From positions 1 through 13,099 of the forward strand of contig JAWVZU010000089.1 of NCBI GenBank assembly GCA_033722075.1: a stretch of 13,099 bases of DNA, written 5' to 3'. Below the pieces are notes generated by a model. It did not search any database. It saw only the letters and a list, made by a program, of their open reading frames with translations, and was not told where the DNA came from. This stretch comes from JAWVZU01 sp033722075. GTDB lineage: Bacteria; Pseudomonadota; Gammaproteobacteria; Xanthomonadales; SZUA-38. Below are positions 1 to 5,999 of the stretch, piece after piece (positions within the stretch are counted from its first letter, which is position 1; each line of letters starts with the position of its first letter). Made by a program: the position numbers and the translations under genes.

Positions 1-197
1 AGCTCGAACTTCTCCTTGTCGTCGTCGTAGGAGGCCAACACGATGATGACCGTACGCGGGGCGTTCTCATTGAGCACTTCAAGGGCCGCCTCCGAAGTGC
101 GAACCGTCTGGGTGGAGAGGCCATGGGCTTCGGCCAGCTTGCGGACCTGATCGGAGGGTCCGCGGTTGCCGTCGAGAATCAACAGGTCTGGTTTCAT
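1..197 (-). CDS. Receiver-like domain protein, N-terminal part only
   Basis: This is a minus-strand gene that starts at 195-197 and runs off the left edge; 65 residues are visible. GAGG lies a few bases before the ATG. The protein begins MKPDLLILDGN and alternates hydrophobic strands and helices like a response-regulator receiver: strand 1 (LLIL, 5-8), a helix (about 15-25), a strand-like TVRT, a helix rich in Ala/Leu (36-44), and strand 3 (TVIIVLAS, 49-56). The usual second acidic residue after strand 1 is absent (D9 then G10). The place where the phospho-acceptor Asp is expected, at the end of strand 3, reads VLAS instead. If this is a receiver it is probably an unphosphorylated pseudo-receiver. 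The gene is certain from its codon pattern and start; the family is tentative because the C-terminus is missing. Confidence 0.6.
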   Translation of the reverse strand, partial: MKPDLLILDGNRGPSDQVRKLAEAHGLSTQTVRTSEAALEVLNENAPRTVIIVLASYDDDKEKFE

Positions 198-443
198 CGC
201 AACCTCGTCAGGGCACTATTTGGTCGATGACAGGCGACAAGCTTGGTGCCAGGTGCAATGCGGGCTGCCAGCAGGGATCCAGCCTGGTCGCGGGCGGCCG
301 GCGCGGCCGACTGTCGGTGAACCAGATCGTAATCCAGCGTACCTCATCTGTCGCCGGCGTCGAACCCCCGTTGGTCGAAGGTCTTCCGGGCGGCACGGGA
401 TTTGCAAGTTCATCGATACCCATCAAAGCGATTGGAGGACTCG
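198..443. promoter_or_regulatory. Divergent intergenic region
   Basis: These 246 bases lie between two genes that point away from each other, so promoters for both should be here. I cannot name a convincing -35/-10 pair on either strand. Short open frames cross the stretch on both strands, but they lack ribosome sites and recognisable protein character. Confidence 0.35.
434..439 (+). promoter_or_regulatory. Ribosome binding site that sets the EF-hand protein start
   Basis: GGAGGA lies four bases before the ATG at 444. It selects this start over an in-frame ATG at 402, which has no such site and would put 14 charged residues in front of the signal peptide. Confidence 0.8.
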
Positions 444-1193
444 ATGAGCAAACGACCACTATGGATTGCACTGGGCGCTGCATGCCTTGCGCTCGGGGCG
501 AACGTTCCGGCTGCAGAAGACGATGAGCCGCAACGCAAGCCGGTGGAAACCGACAAGCATCTGCAAAAGCCGTTCTTCAAGCAGGATCGTACCGATGATC
601 TCGGCAGTGAGCCTTGCCCCGATTACTTCGACACGGATTGGGCCCTGACCCATGATCGCACCGACCCGTGCTGGAACGAGTACCTCGAGGCCACCGGTCA
701 GGGCGAAGCGGAGGCGGCGCAACGGCCAGGAGGGAAAAAGGCGCAAACCACGTCCGGCGCTGCGGCCACTGCGGAATCAGCAGCGCGAGGCTCCTGTACG
801 GAGCGTGATCTCAGTGCTCAAGCGGTAGCCGACAATCGCTACCGGGCCGCGTTGCAGCAACGCGAAACGGGCCAGAAGCGGGCCATCGACGCGGACTTCG
901 ATCCGCTCCAGGAAACCGCCAAGAGCATCCAGCAACTCAGAGACCCCGACGTCGACCTACGTCACCTGGCAGCGACTTTCGCTGCTCTGGACGACGACGA
1001 GTCACAGGCAATCGACAAGATCGAGGCCCTCGACCTGCGTGGGCTGGCGGATGAGTTTGAGGAGGTCGACCTCACCGGGGACCAGGTGCTTTCACACGGG
1101 GAGTTCCATATCTACTTTGGCAACCGACTCGCCGACAACAACGCATTGTGTGTCGATGGCCAGCGCATCCTCTCGCTCGGTGACAGCCCCTGA
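444..1193 (+). CDS. Secreted EF-hand calcium-binding protein
   Basis: A 249-residue protein, probably periplasmic. Residues 1-24 form a signal peptide (MSKRP, then a hydrophobic run, cleavage likely near VPAA-E25). An acidic, low-complexity stretch follows. Two 12-residue EF-hand loops lie near the C-terminus. Loop 1 (183-194, DDDESQAIDKIE) has Asp/Asp/Ser at positions 1, 3 and 5, Ile at 8 and Glu at 12. Loop 2 (209-220, DLTGDQVLSHGE) has Asp at 1, Thr at 3, Asp at 5, Leu at 8 and Glu at 12. The 14-residue spacing between loops suits a paired EF-hand. Mature cysteines C58, C76, C118 and C236 could form disulfides. The middle part (about 80-165) matches nothing I know. Calcium binding is inferred from the loops, and the cellular role is unknown. 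The gene stands alone and ends at a strong terminator. Confidence 0.8.
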   Translation: MSKRPLWIALGAACLALGANVPAAEDDEPQRKPVETDKHLQKPFFKQDRTDDLGSEPCPDYFDTDWALTHDRTDPCWNEYLEATGQGEAEAAQRPGGKKAQTTSGAAATAESAARGSCTERDLSAQAVADNRYRAALQQRETGQKRAIDADFDPLQETAKSIQQLRDPDVDLRHLAATFAALDDDESQAIDKIEALDLRGLADEFEEVDLTGDQVLSHGEFHIYFGNRLADNNALCVDGQRILSLGDSP

Positions 1194-1287
1194 CCTTGTA
1201 GGAAATACACGCCGGAATTGTAGTTTCTGGCAATGAATGCGGCGCGGCGGGGCAAATCGTGGGATGTCGGCACGTTTGATTTCCCTG

Positions 1288-1315
1288 GGTCGAGCCTTCG
1301 GGCTCGGCCTTTTTT
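1288..1315 (+). terminator. Intrinsic terminator after the EF-hand gene
   Basis: A nine-pair stem (left arm 1288-1296 GGTCGAGCC, right arm 1301-1309 GGCTCGGCC, with one G-U pair) is closed by a TTCG tetraloop and followed at once by six T (1310-1315). This is a textbook rho-independent terminator, about 95 bases after the stop at 1193. It separates the EF-hand gene from the lipoprotein gene. Confidence 0.93.
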
Positions 1316-1366
1316 CTGGCCCGGGTCTTGCATCGATCAGCACTGGATGCGAATGCAGGATGCCCC

Positions 1367-1723
1367 ATGAAACACAATCTCATCATCGTCAGCCTCGCCG
1401 GCGCCCTCGCCGTCGGATGCGGTTCGCCGGCACCTTTTGCCGACAATCCCGATGCGCCCGATACCGGGGCGGTGATCATTGGCGAGGAGCCGGAGGCAAC
1501 CGATGCCGATGAGTTCTATCGAACCGATGACCAACTCCGCACCGAGGTCCAGGCGGTCCTGCGCGATGCCGGAATTGACGAGGTCGCCGTTCACGTGATC
1601 AACAGCGATGTTTATCTGGACGGATGGGCCCGTTCCAGGGATGCGCGCGATCGGGCCGTGAGCCTTGCCCGTGATGTCGTTGGGGTCGAAGAGGTTTTCG
1701 GCCGCGATATCGCGGTCTGGTAG
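1367..1723 (+). CDS. BON-domain lipoprotein
   Basis: A 118-residue protein. The N-terminus MKHNLIIVSLAGALAVGC is a lipoprotein signal, with C18 as the probable lipid-modified residue. The lipobox AVGC is slightly off consensus, with Ala at -3. An acidic linker (about 25-52) leads into a BON domain (about 55-117): a helix (LRTEVQAVLRDAG), a strand (EVAVHVINSDVYLDGWARS, including the typical V-x-L-x-G), a second helix (ARDRAVSLARDVVGV) and a final strand (VEEVFGRDIAV). BON domains are found in OsmY and other envelope proteins and are thought to bind membranes or periplasmic surfaces. The start at 1367 is chosen for AGGA at 1357-1360 and because it gives a proper signal. The next gene begins 11 bases after its stop, so the two are probably co-transcribed. 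Confidence 0.82.
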   Translation: MKHNLIIVSLAGALAVGCGSPAPFADNPDAPDTGAVIIGEEPEATDADEFYRTDDQLRTEVQAVLRDAGIDEVAVHVINSDVYLDGWARSRDARDRAVSLARDVVGVEEVFGRDIAVW

Positions 1724-1734
1724 GCCAGGCAGCC

Positions 1735-2253
1735 ATGTCCACCCCTCTTCCCGGCCGTCCCGCCCATGATCTCGAGTTGCCGCTGGTCAGCGGAGAGCGA
1801 TGGTCCCTGGCGGAACAACGGCCCGAGCGCTTCACCCTGCTGGTTTTCTACCGCGGCTTGCACTGCCCAGTCTGCGCGAGCAATCTGAGCGACCTGCAGC
1901 GCCGTCTCGACCGGCTCGATCATCTTGGAGTCCAGGTCATGACGGCCAGCTGCGACACTCTTGCCCGGGCCAGAGAATCGGTCGATGAGTGGGGTATCGA
2001 CCAACTGAACGTCGGCTACGACCTGCGCATCGACGAGGCCCGTTCATGGGGTCTTTACATCAGTTCCTCGATCAGCGAAGCCGAACCCGATCGATTCTGT
2101 GAGCCGGGTCTGTTTCTGATCCGGCCGGACCGCATCGTCTACGCGGCTTCGGTGCAATCCATGCCGTTTGCCCGCCCTCATTACGACGATCTCATCGACG
2201 CGATCGAGTATGTGCTGGAGCACGACTATCCGCCGCGCGGAGCCGTCGAGTGA
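1735..2253 (+). CDS. Peroxiredoxin-like (AhpC/TSA superfamily) protein
   Basis: A 172-residue, cytosolic-looking thioredoxin-fold protein. The FYRG-x-HC-x-x-C signature (FYRGLHCPVC, 38-47) is the mark of the peroxiredoxin-like branch of AhpC/TSA proteins. C44 is the likely peroxidatic Cys and C47 a CXXC partner. The preceding LELPLVSGERWSLAEQ matches the usual N-terminal strand of the fold. The segment VMTASCDTLARARE and a late FLIRPDRIVYAASVQS follow the normal order of strands. Family members reduce hydroperoxides or act as thiol oxidoreductases; the substrate here is unknown. The gene lies 11 bases behind the BON lipoprotein and is likely in its operon. It converges on the small minus-strand gene that ends at 2284. 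Confidence 0.85.
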   Translation: MSTPLPGRPAHDLELPLVSGERWSLAEQRPERFTLLVFYRGLHCPVCASNLSDLQRRLDRLDHLGVQVMTASCDTLARARESVDEWGIDQLNVGYDLRIDEARSWGLYISSSISEAEPDRFCEPGLFLIRPDRIVYAASVQSMPFARPHYDDLIDAIEYVLEHDYPPRGAVE

Positions 2254-2255
2254 TC

Positions 2256-2270
2256 GCGGCGGTTTGCCGC
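2256..2270. terminator. Short hairpin between convergent genes (weak)
   Basis: GCGGC (2256-2260) and GCCGC (2266-2270) can pair around a GGTTT loop in the 30-base gap between convergent stops. There is no T tract on either side, so a terminator role is only suggested by position. Confidence 0.25.
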
Positions 2271-2283
2271 TGTGCCGAACAGG

Positions 2284-2550
2284 CTAGGGTTTGACCCACC
2301 AGGGCTGCAGGCTGAAGCCGCGGGCCTCCGCGCGGTCCCTGGCAAAGGCCAGGATGCCCCGCAGGCGTTCCGGATCGCAGGCCTCGGAATTTTCGATGTC
2401 ATCAATGTCCACCACCGTATCGCCGTGCCGGTCTGTTACGGCAATCTCGAGCCGGCCCTTGTCGCGGTTGATTCCCACGCGGGTCTGATAGGGGAGAAAT
2501 GCCCGACGGGTGATTTCGACAGCCTGTTCCAGCGACAGCTGTTTGTTCAT
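2284..2550 (-). CDS. Small conserved-looking cytosolic protein, function unknown
   Basis: An 88-residue protein with no signal peptide or membrane segment. AGGGA lies six bases before the ATG at 2550, a credible ribosome site. The N-terminus (LSLEQAVEITRRAFLP) looks like a helix. Two strand-like parts follow (TRVGINRDKGRLEIAVTD and GDTVVDIDDIEN). A helix (PERLRGILAFARDRAEARGF) ends the protein before WWVKP. The short alpha-beta-beta-alpha layout with an early FLP recalls the DUF1652 family of small Pseudomonas proteins, but I could not confirm this. It lies 120 bases downstream of the transporter gene on the same strand and may share its transcript. Confidence 0.7.
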   Translation of the reverse strand: MNKQLSLEQAVEITRRAFLPYQTRVGINRDKGRLEIAVTDRHGDTVVDIDDIENSEACDPERLRGILAFARDRAEARGFSLQPWWVKP

Positions 2551-2670
2551 GGTAATCCCTGCGTTTTATTTCAACTCAGGGTCGAGGAAGCAAGCTCCAT
2601 GCCGTCCCGGTGGTCGTATGCGGCGCACCAGCGATCATAATCCGATCCCCAATCTGCCTGGGCCAGGAAG

Positions 2671-3924
2671 TCATTTTCCTTCGCGGACCATCGCAAGGAT
2701 TGCGCCACCGACCACGAAGAACACCAGCACGGACATGATCGAGACCCTCGGGCTCCCGGTGAGCACACTCACTCCGCCCACAACGAAGGGTCCCAGCACC
2801 ACCGCGAATTTGCCGAGCATGTTGTAGAAGCCGAAGAACTCGGCGCTCTTGTCCTGGGGAATGATCCGGGAATAGAAGGAGCGGCTCAGGGACTGCACGC
2901 CGCCCTGGACCAGACCGATGGCGACGGCCAGGACATAGAAGTGCCATACGCGATCGATGAACCACGCCGAGAGCGCCACGGCGCAATAGACGCCAAGCGC
3001 CAGAAGTATGCCGGCTTTCGAGCCGATCCGTTCGCCCAGCCGCCCGAACCCGAGCGTCGCCGGGAAACCGACCAGGTTGGTGATCAGCAGGGCCAGCACC
3101 AGGTCGCTGGTCCCGAAGCCGATCTGGCGGCCGAAATCCAGCGCCATGCGGATGATCGTGTGAACCCCGTCGATATAGAGCCAGTAGCCGACCAGGAAGA
3201 GCAAAACGGGACGATGGGCTTTTACCTGGCGCAGGGTGCTAGCCAGTCCGGCGAGCCCGGAGCGCAGTGCCTGCCAGCCGCGAGCAGGTGATACACCGGG
3301 CGGTTCGGGGACGCGAAGCAGGAGCGGAATGGTGAATACGACCCACCAGACGGCAACGGTGAGGAACGACACCCGCACGGCCATGGCGCGATCTTGCAGC
3401 CCGAACCACTCCGGCCAGTTGATCATGAGGGCATGGACGATGAACAGCAGACTTCCTCCGAGATAGCCCGCGGCAAAGCCCAGCGACGAAACGAAGTCCC
3501 GTTTCGGCGGTGGCGCGACTCCGACCAGCAGCGCGTCATAGAAGATATTCGCAGCAGAAAAGCCAACGGCCGCAATTCCAAAGAGAACGGCGGCGGCAAG
3601 CCATTGGCCCGGTTGCAGGAAAGTCAGTGCGGCGGTGCTGGTGGCGCCGACGACGGCGAACAGGAGCAGGTTGCCCTTGCGCGCGCTCATGCGATCGGCG
3701 ATGGCCCCGAGGAGGGGTGCCGACAGCATCACGATCAGGCCCGAGGCGCTGTTCGTGGTGCCCAGAACAAAGGTGCTGTTGACCTTTGACTCCCCGAGCC
3801 AGTAGTCCCCGAGGAAAATCGGAAAGAACGCTGCCATCACACTGGTGGCAAAAGCCGAATTGCCCCAGTCGTACATCGCCCAGGCCAGCGCCCGGCGGCG
3901 ATCGTAGCCTTCCTTACGGCTCAT
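2671..3924 (-). CDS. UMF1-family MFS transporter (Atg22-like)
   Basis: A 417-residue inner-membrane protein with about twelve hydrophobic segments. The opening (AWAMYDWGNSAFATSVM, 14-30) is the diagnostic N-terminal signature of the UMF1 branch of the major facilitator superfamily, related to yeast Atg22 amino-acid effluxers. Motif A appears as LGAIADRMSARKG (72-84), between segments 2 and 3. A second family hallmark is GGVQSLSRSFYSRIIP in the C-terminal half. A hydrophilic central loop (about 205-235) separates the two six-helix halves. Length is normal for the family. The substrate is unknown; efflux of amino acids or similar solutes is only an inference from Atg22. No strong ribosome site is seen before the ATG at 3922-3924. 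Upstream is the 404-base gap shared with the divergent small secreted protein. Confidence 0.92.
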   Translation of the reverse strand: MSRKEGYDRRRALAWAMYDWGNSAFATSVMAAFFPIFLGDYWLGESKVNSTFVLGTTNSASGLIVMLSAPLLGAIADRMSARKGNLLLFAVVGATSTAALTFLQPGQWLAAAVLFGIAAVGFSAANIFYDALLVGVAPPPKRDFVSSLGFAAGYLGGSLLFIVHALMINWPEWFGLQDRAMAVRVSFLTVAVWWVVFTIPLLLRVPEPPGVSPARGWQALRSGLAGLASTLRQVKAHRPVLLFLVGYWLYIDGVHTIIRMALDFGRQIGFGTSDLVLALLITNLVGFPATLGFGRLGERIGSKAGILLALGVYCAVALSAWFIDRVWHFYVLAVAIGLVQGGVQSLSRSFYSRIIPQDKSAEFFGFYNMLGKFAVVLGPFVVGGVSVLTGSPRVSIMSVLVFFVVGGAILAMVREGK

Positions 3925-4328
3925 CGGTGGGTCCGGCGCGGGCGATTGTCGGAATGGAGACTGACTCGTCGCAGGTGTGTAAGAAATTCAATATTGGTTG
4001 AACAGGGTCCATCAGGAAGTGGTCATTGCCGGCTCGGCAAATTCTTCGGCCGGCTTCCTTCGCTTGCGCACTTCGCGATGTGCTTATTCCTCCGGAGAGT
4101 CTGGGTAGTATGCGCTAGCCTAGCATCAAGGGGCTGATCTTTTAATTTAATAATCAATAGCTTGAGGGCTTCTCGTATTTGAACGCTCGCGGTGGGGCCG
4201 CAGATCAGGGCGAGGCGAGGATCGCTGGTTGTCGTCATTCGCTTGGTACGCGTCTTGCTTTCTTTTTGACGAGGTCCGCAATTACCAAGGCGGATCGAGA
4301 TACTGAATGAATTTAAGGAGAAACAACA
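3925..4328. other. 404-base intergenic region with an AT-rich patch
   Basis: This gap lies between the divergent transporter and small secreted protein and should carry both promoters. It holds an AT-rich run at 4139-4160 that stands out from its GC-rich surroundings, a short palindrome GCTAG-C-CTAGC at 4114-4124, and TTGACG at 4266-4271 without a well-spaced -10 element. A 71-codon minus-strand frame (4238 to 4023) crosses it but lacks a ribosome site. I see no RNA gene I can name. Confidence 0.4.
4315..4320 (+). promoter_or_regulatory. Strong ribosome binding site
   Basis: AAGGAG lies eight bases before the ATG at 4329. It is one of the best ribosome sites in the window and supports both the start and good expression of the small secreted protein. 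Confidence 0.8.
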
Positions 4329-4691
4329 ATGTTGACCAAGACGACCCTGGTGAGTGGAATCACTGCAACCCTCTTCCTTGTCGCCGGCCCGGCCATGGGG
4401 CAGAGCTCGACCCTGGAGCGCATGATGGAGATCTACTCTCCACCTGACGAGTATTACTTTTTCGAAGAGGACAAGAAGAAGGTCGTCGACTACAAGAAAG
4501 ACCGGATGGTGCGAGTCTGCGTGGGAGACAGTCGCCACACGGTGCCGCTGAAGGTCAGCTACGACGGCAAGACCGCCGAAGTCGGCTCCAACGACTGCCT
4601 GCGGGTGGAAGCGAAGGAAATCTACCTCGAGCCCGCGAAGCGCCTCGATCCGAACTGGATGATCGCGGCCGACGTCCAGACCGAAAACTGA
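4329..4691 (+). CDS. Small secreted protein of unknown function
   Basis: A 120-residue protein with a classical signal peptide: MLTKTTLVSG, then a hydrophobic core, with cleavage probably after AMG-24. The mature part is about 96 residues and very polar. An acidic/aromatic stretch (SPPDEYYFFEEDKK, about 37-50) leads into a lysine-rich turn, then strand-like pieces (RMVRVCVGDSRHTVPLKVSYDG and KTAEVGSNDCLRVEAKEIYL). Two mature cysteines (C64 and C90) could form one disulfide across a small beta fold. I do not recognise a family. The codon pattern, signal peptide and strong ribosome site make it a real gene. It has no partner on its own strand and converges on the Rieske-type gene. Confidence 0.8.
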   Translation: MLTKTTLVSGITATLFLVAGPAMGQSSTLERMMEIYSPPDEYYFFEEDKKKVVDYKKDRMVRVCVGDSRHTVPLKVSYDGKTAEVGSNDCLRVEAKEIYLEPAKRLDPNWMIAADVQTEN

Positions 4692-4738
4692 TCGAAAAGC
4701 GTCACTGCTGCGGAATAAGCAGCCGATAGACCGATCCG

Positions 4739-4768
4739 GCAAGAGCCGACGATGGCGTCGGCGCTTGC
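4739..4768. terminator. Stable hairpin between convergent genes
   Basis: The arms GCAAGAGCCGAC (4739-4750) and GTCGGCGCTTGC (4757-4768) pair over 12 positions with one mismatch around a six-base loop. The hairpin lies between the convergent stops at 4691 and 4797. A smaller stem GCTGC/GCAGC lies just before it (4707-4723). Neither side has a T tract, so a bidirectional terminator is likely only by position and strength. Confidence 0.45.
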
Positions 4769-4796
4769 ATGAGTTCACCCTGGCGGTGACGCGGAT

Positions 4797-5222
4797 TCAG
4801 GGACGAGCCGATTCGCCGTCGTCGTTGTAGAAATGGCGCTCGGCGTCGGCCATCTCGGCCACTTCCAGTTGCTTGTCACTGACTCGCACTTCGTAGGTGT
4901 CGAGCGGGATTTCCGCCGCGCCGGACAGGGGTTTTCCGGTACGTAAATCGTAGCGGGAATGATGCTCGGGGCACTCGATTCCACCATCGCGGACATCGGC
5001 CTCCTCCAACCTTGCCAGGCGGCCGCCGTGGGTGTGGGGGTCGGAGGAATCCACCGGCTGCGGGTGCCCAACGACCGCAGTGATGCAGGTGCAAATGTTG
5101 CTTACGGCGTGGTAGTTGCCCCCATCCTTGAGAAGAAGAACCTCGTGGTCATTGATCTCGATAACCTTGCGGCCGCCCCCGGACAGCTCGTCGGTGTTGC
5201 CGGCATTGAGAAATTCGGTCAT
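4797..5222 (-). CDS. Rieske-type [2Fe-2S] domain protein with unusual first ligand motif
   Basis: A 141-residue soluble protein. The C-terminal half is plainly Rieske/NirD-like: GIECPEHHSRYDLRTGKPL supplies the second ligand pair C84-P-E-H87 and the usual S-R-Y-D-L-R-T-G-K after it. PLDTYEVRV then forms the closing strand. YHAVSNIC (37-44) is what normally precedes the first pair, C-X-H. Here, however, it reads C44-T-C46, and about 17 residues later comes a second candidate, H63-T-H65-G-G, which matches the usual T-H-x-G-G context. A first pair therefore has to be C44/C46, H63/H65, or C44 with H65 across an extra 19 residues. Rieske ferredoxins carry electrons to oxygenases or reductases; no such partner is adjacent. 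The gene is single and probably has its own promoter. Confidence 0.75.
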   Translation of the reverse strand: MTEFLNAGNTDELSGGGRKVIEINDHEVLLLKDGGNYHAVSNICTCITAVVGHPQPVDSSDPHTHGGRLARLEEADVRDGGIECPEHHSRYDLRTGKPLSGAAEIPLDTYEVRVSDKQLEVAEMADAERHFYNDDGESARP

Positions 5223-5234
5223 GGCTCGCCCCGT

Positions 5235-5261
5235 TTCGATTGAATCGGAAATCTAATGATA
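5235..5261 (-). promoter_or_regulatory. Probable promoter -10 with overlapping palindrome for the Rieske gene
   Basis: On the minus strand TATCAT (plus 5256-5261) is a good -10 box, with CTGAAC about 17 bases upstream as a poor -35. Transcription would start near 5249, giving a leader of about 27 bases. A palindrome CGATT-G-AATCG (5237-5247) covers the predicted start and might be an operator. The assignment is by sequence resemblance only. Confidence 0.4.
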
Positions 5262-5277
5262 GACGCTGCAGCGGGGC

Positions 5278-5290
5278 GGTTCAGCGAACC
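5278..5290. repeat. Inverted repeat upstream of the Rieske gene
   Basis: GGTTC-AGC-GAACC is a perfect five-base inverted repeat. It lies just upstream of, and overlaps, the weak -35 of the proposed Rieske promoter, between the MAPEG stop and the Rieske start. It could be a small operator or part of a MAPEG transcript end; there is no T tract. Confidence 0.35.
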
Positions 5291-5325
5291 CGTCCGATCC
5301 CGCCATCGAGGGTTGCAGGGGCGAC

Positions 5326-5751
5326 TTACGCCTGCAGTGCGATGAAGGCGCCCATCCAGATCATGCAGACGAGTTGGACGAAGAAGAACACGAAGCGGAT
5401 GCCGCTCACGAGGTCGGTCTGGGGAAAGGCCACATGCGTCACCGTGTGCGCGATGCGGGCTGCGAGCAACACGACTGCGAGTCGGTCGAGGATCGTGGCC
5501 TCGATACCGCCGGCGACGATCACCACGCAGATCGCACCGTAGACCACGAGGTTCTCCACGCAGTTGGCGTGAGCGCGCATGGCTCGCTGGTACCAGTCCG
5601 GGCCCTGGACGAGGTCCGCCCGCCAATGGCTCAGTGCGTCGCGGCCGGTGAGGATTCGATGCCAGCGATACACCCCGACGGTGAAGAGCAGGGCGACAAG
5701 CGTCCACGCCGCGAAGGCGAGCAGGACCCACAGTGGGACGCTCAGGGTCAT
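5326..5751 (-). CDS. MAPEG-family membrane protein
   Basis: A 141-residue inner-membrane protein with four hydrophobic segments (about 5-27, 66-82, 88-108 and 117-138). The conserved MAPEG motif appears as MRAHANCVENLVVY (58-71); R-x-H-x-N-x-x-E is the glutathione-binding signature of membrane-associated proteins in eicosanoid and glutathione metabolism. Further family-type residues are R85-less helix 3 (ILDRLAVVLLAARIAHTVTH) and the charged loop between helices 1 and 2 (GRDALSHWRADL). Length is typical of bacterial MAPEG proteins, some of which show glutathione transferase or peroxidase activity; the activity here is unknown. The gene is 248 bases downstream of the GNAT gene on the same strand, so it may be read separately. 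Confidence 0.9.
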   Translation of the reverse strand: MTLSVPLWVLLAFAAWTLVALLFTVGVYRWHRILTGRDALSHWRADLVQGPDWYQRAMRAHANCVENLVVYGAICVVIVAGGIEATILDRLAVVLLAARIAHTVTHVAFPQTDLVSGIRFVFFFVQLVCMIWMGAFIALQA

Positions 5752-5999
5752 GGCGTCGACGTCGTCGCGGTCAGGACGAGGGCGGCGGCCCGGCGAACGG
5801 GTCGGTGTTCAAAGGTCAAACGGACCGGGAACCTCTGGTTTGGCTGCTTCTTGACGATTTCGTCACCGTAGCACAGCCCCCCCGGGGGTTCGCAAAGCAC
5901 CGGCCTCGGAGGGGCAGCTTGAAGCTGCCGTTGAGCGTCCTGAAAACCACGGAAACCGACCTTCATCAACCGTGTTTCAGCAGGAGCGGCCTGGCGGGG
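5752..5999. other. 248-base gap between GNAT and MAPEG genes
   Basis: No gene can be supported here. A 73-codon minus-strand frame (5969 to 5748) overlaps the MAPEG start by ATGA, but it has no ribosome site, its residue make-up is unremarkable, and it matches no family I know. The gap holds a seven-C/five-G run (5877-5888) and a perfect inverted repeat at 5913-5929. It probably carries the MAPEG promoter. Confidence 0.35.
5913..5929. repeat. Perfect 8-bp inverted repeat
   Basis: GGCAGCTT-G-AAGCTGCC pairs without mismatch around one base. With a realistic loop the stem would be about six to seven pairs. No T tract follows on the minus strand, so it is not a standard terminator for the GNAT gene; it may be a protein-binding site. 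Confidence 0.45.

Noticed and set aside
166..526. Several short open frames on both strands between the first two genes
   Set aside because: They are mutually overlapping, lack ribosome sites and are shadows of the divergent region and the EF-hand gene start.
2571..2670. Possible tiny gene starting in the ATGA at the transporter stop (32 codons, minus strand)
   Set aside because: An ATGA overlap exists, but the peptide has no recognisable character and another frame is equally open; chance cannot be excluded.
5748..5969. 73-codon minus-strand frame overlapping the MAPEG start
   Set aside because: No ribosome site, no family, and it contains the inverted repeat and C/G run, which look non-coding.
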